Positions 63,382-64,000 of a stretch of 64,000 bases of DNA are shown here, piece after piece (the stretch's first letter is position 1; each line of letters begins with the position of its first letter). Source of the stretch: Lentilactobacillus diolivorans DSM 14421. Lineage in GTDB: Bacteria > Bacillota > Bacilli > Lactobacillales > Lactobacillaceae. The stretch spans positions 27,407-91,406 of the forward strand of contig NZ_AZEY01000023.1 in the NCBI RefSeq assembly GCF_001434255.1, in the 5' to 3' direction. The translations under genes were made by a program, and so were the position numbers. The notes beneath the pieces were generated by a model that was given only the letters and a program-made list of their open reading frames with translations, was not told the origin of the DNA and made no database searches.

Positions 63382-64000
63382 ATGGATCAAGCAACTAAAT
63401 TTTGCCCAAATTGTGGCAGTCAGATGCCGAGGTCGTCAAAATTTTGTCCAAAGTGTGGTTTTAAACAGCCACCTTTGTCGGATGAAAAAGTTCAACCACA
63501 GGCAAATGATCGGGGTCAAATCAATCAAAAAGATACTACTGGTGAGGGATTAGCTAGTGATCCTGGTCCAGCTCAAGGAATGTTTACAAGTCAAACTGCG
63601 TCTGCTGGCAGTAACCAGAGTCAAGTTACGCCCCAAGACCAGTACAGTCGGGCTAATGCCAACAAAAATCAGCTTGCACCAGGTTTTATTAATTCATTCA
63701 AACTTTTACTGAGGGATGCATTTACGATTAATCACCGAATGAGTCGGGCTGATTTTTGGTGGGCAATGCTATCGACTGCGTTGATCTTTACAGTACTTGA
63801 AATCCTGATATGTACCATTGCTGTAGATAAGCCGTTGGCACTTTATTCACTTAATGACGATGTTCAACGGCCAATCTTATTTGGCATTATTCTTGTTAGT
63901 TCAGCAATTTTTTCGCTTTTATGGGTTGCATGTTTTACAGCTAATATCAGACGACTTCATGATACCAATCGGAGCGGTTGGAATTACTGCTGGTCTTTTT
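63382..64000 (+). CDS. Zinc-ribbon DUF805 membrane protein, 3' end outside window
   Basis: 206 codons visible from ATG 63382, with GGAGGGG eight bases upstream. N-terminal double zinc ribbon: FCPNCGSQMPRSSKFCPKCG (about 8-27). A Gln/Ser/Gly-rich low-complexity stretch (about 30-85) leads to a DUF805 membrane domain beginning FKLLLRDAFTINHRMSRADF, with helices ALIFTVLEILICTIAV and IILVSSAIFSLLWVACF and the family's RRLHDTNRSGW motif at the window edge. DUF805 proteins are inner-membrane proteins of unknown role. Complete to the window end with no stop. Confidence 0.85.
   Translation, partial: MDQATKFCPNCGSQMPRSSKFCPKCGFKQPPLSDEKVQPQANDRGQINQKDTTGEGLASDPGPAQGMFTSQTASAGSNQSQVTPQDQYSRANANKNQLAPGFINSFKLLLRDAFTINHRMSRADFWWAMLSTALIFTVLEILICTIAVDKPLALYSLNDDVQRPILFGIILVSSAIFSLLWVACFTANIRRLHDTNRSGWNYCWSF

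Overview
The window looks like a chromosomal segment of a low-GC, heterofermentative member of the Lactobacillaceae, most plausibly the buchneri group (Lentilactobacillus). This rests on S-layer proteins with a Ser/Ala-rich glycosylation-type tract, a large family of secreted proteins ending in the basic DUF5776 module, two GH51 arabinofuranosidase/GPH transporter modules, T-box leaders, an ECF transporter, and a CcpN/PpdK pair. No rRNA, tRNA or CRISPR array was seen. The species is inference.

Layout. (1) 1-6.4 kb: two S-layer coding regions point at each other and share a perfect 200-bp inverted repeat in the same codon phase. Between them lie two tandem protein/teichoic-acid-type glycosyltransferases and the 3' relic of a third. 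The right-hand copy has no 5' end, promoter or signal peptide, so the arrangement looks like an invertible S-layer switch (expressed copy off the left edge, silent cassette at 5.0-6.4 kb). (2) 6.4-8.3 kb: an AT-rich gene with a C-terminal HEPN-type R-x4-H motif abuts the truncated S-layer gene, followed by a small membrane protein. (3) 8.7-15.3 kb: an AraC regulator and a minus-strand operon (786-aa putative glycosidase, GPH symporter, GH51 arabinofuranosidase). (4) 15.7-32.1 kb: secreted proteins ending in near-identical DUF5776 modules and similar terminators, interrupted by an OFA-type MFS transporter and a beta-lactamase-like serine hydrolase gene split by one in-frame TAG. (5) 32.3-35.8 kb: ccpN divergent from ppdK. 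(6) 36-41.2 kb: a DUF5776 relic, an MqsR-type toxin with a Panacea-domain antitoxin, a small secreted protein and a BspA-like DUF5776 protein. (7) 41.5-48.5 kb: two divergent T-box leaders, one ahead of a DsbA-like protein and the other ahead of an ECF transporter, M20 peptidase and homocysteine S-methyltransferase operon, suggesting methionine-precursor uptake. (8) 48.6-49.5 kb: marR and a GNAT acetyltransferase. (9) 50-54.8 kb: a three-gene McrBC-like defence operon (coiled-coil protein, McrB-like AAA+ ATPase, McrC-like PD-(D/E)xK nuclease). (10) 54.9-58.9 kb: a second arabinose module with its own ArsR-type regulator, CTAATTAG boxes and a consensus cre site. (11) 59.2-64 kb: another BspA-like protein, a decayed secreted protein, an Ig-like secreted protein and the start of a zinc-ribbon/DUF805 membrane protein.

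The segment combines a changeable cell surface (S-layer variation, glycosylation, many wall-associated proteins), use of plant arabino-oligosaccharides, and patches of defence or stress genes. The most unusual structures are the S-layer inversion cassette with embedded glycosyltransferases and the three-gene McrBC-like operon.
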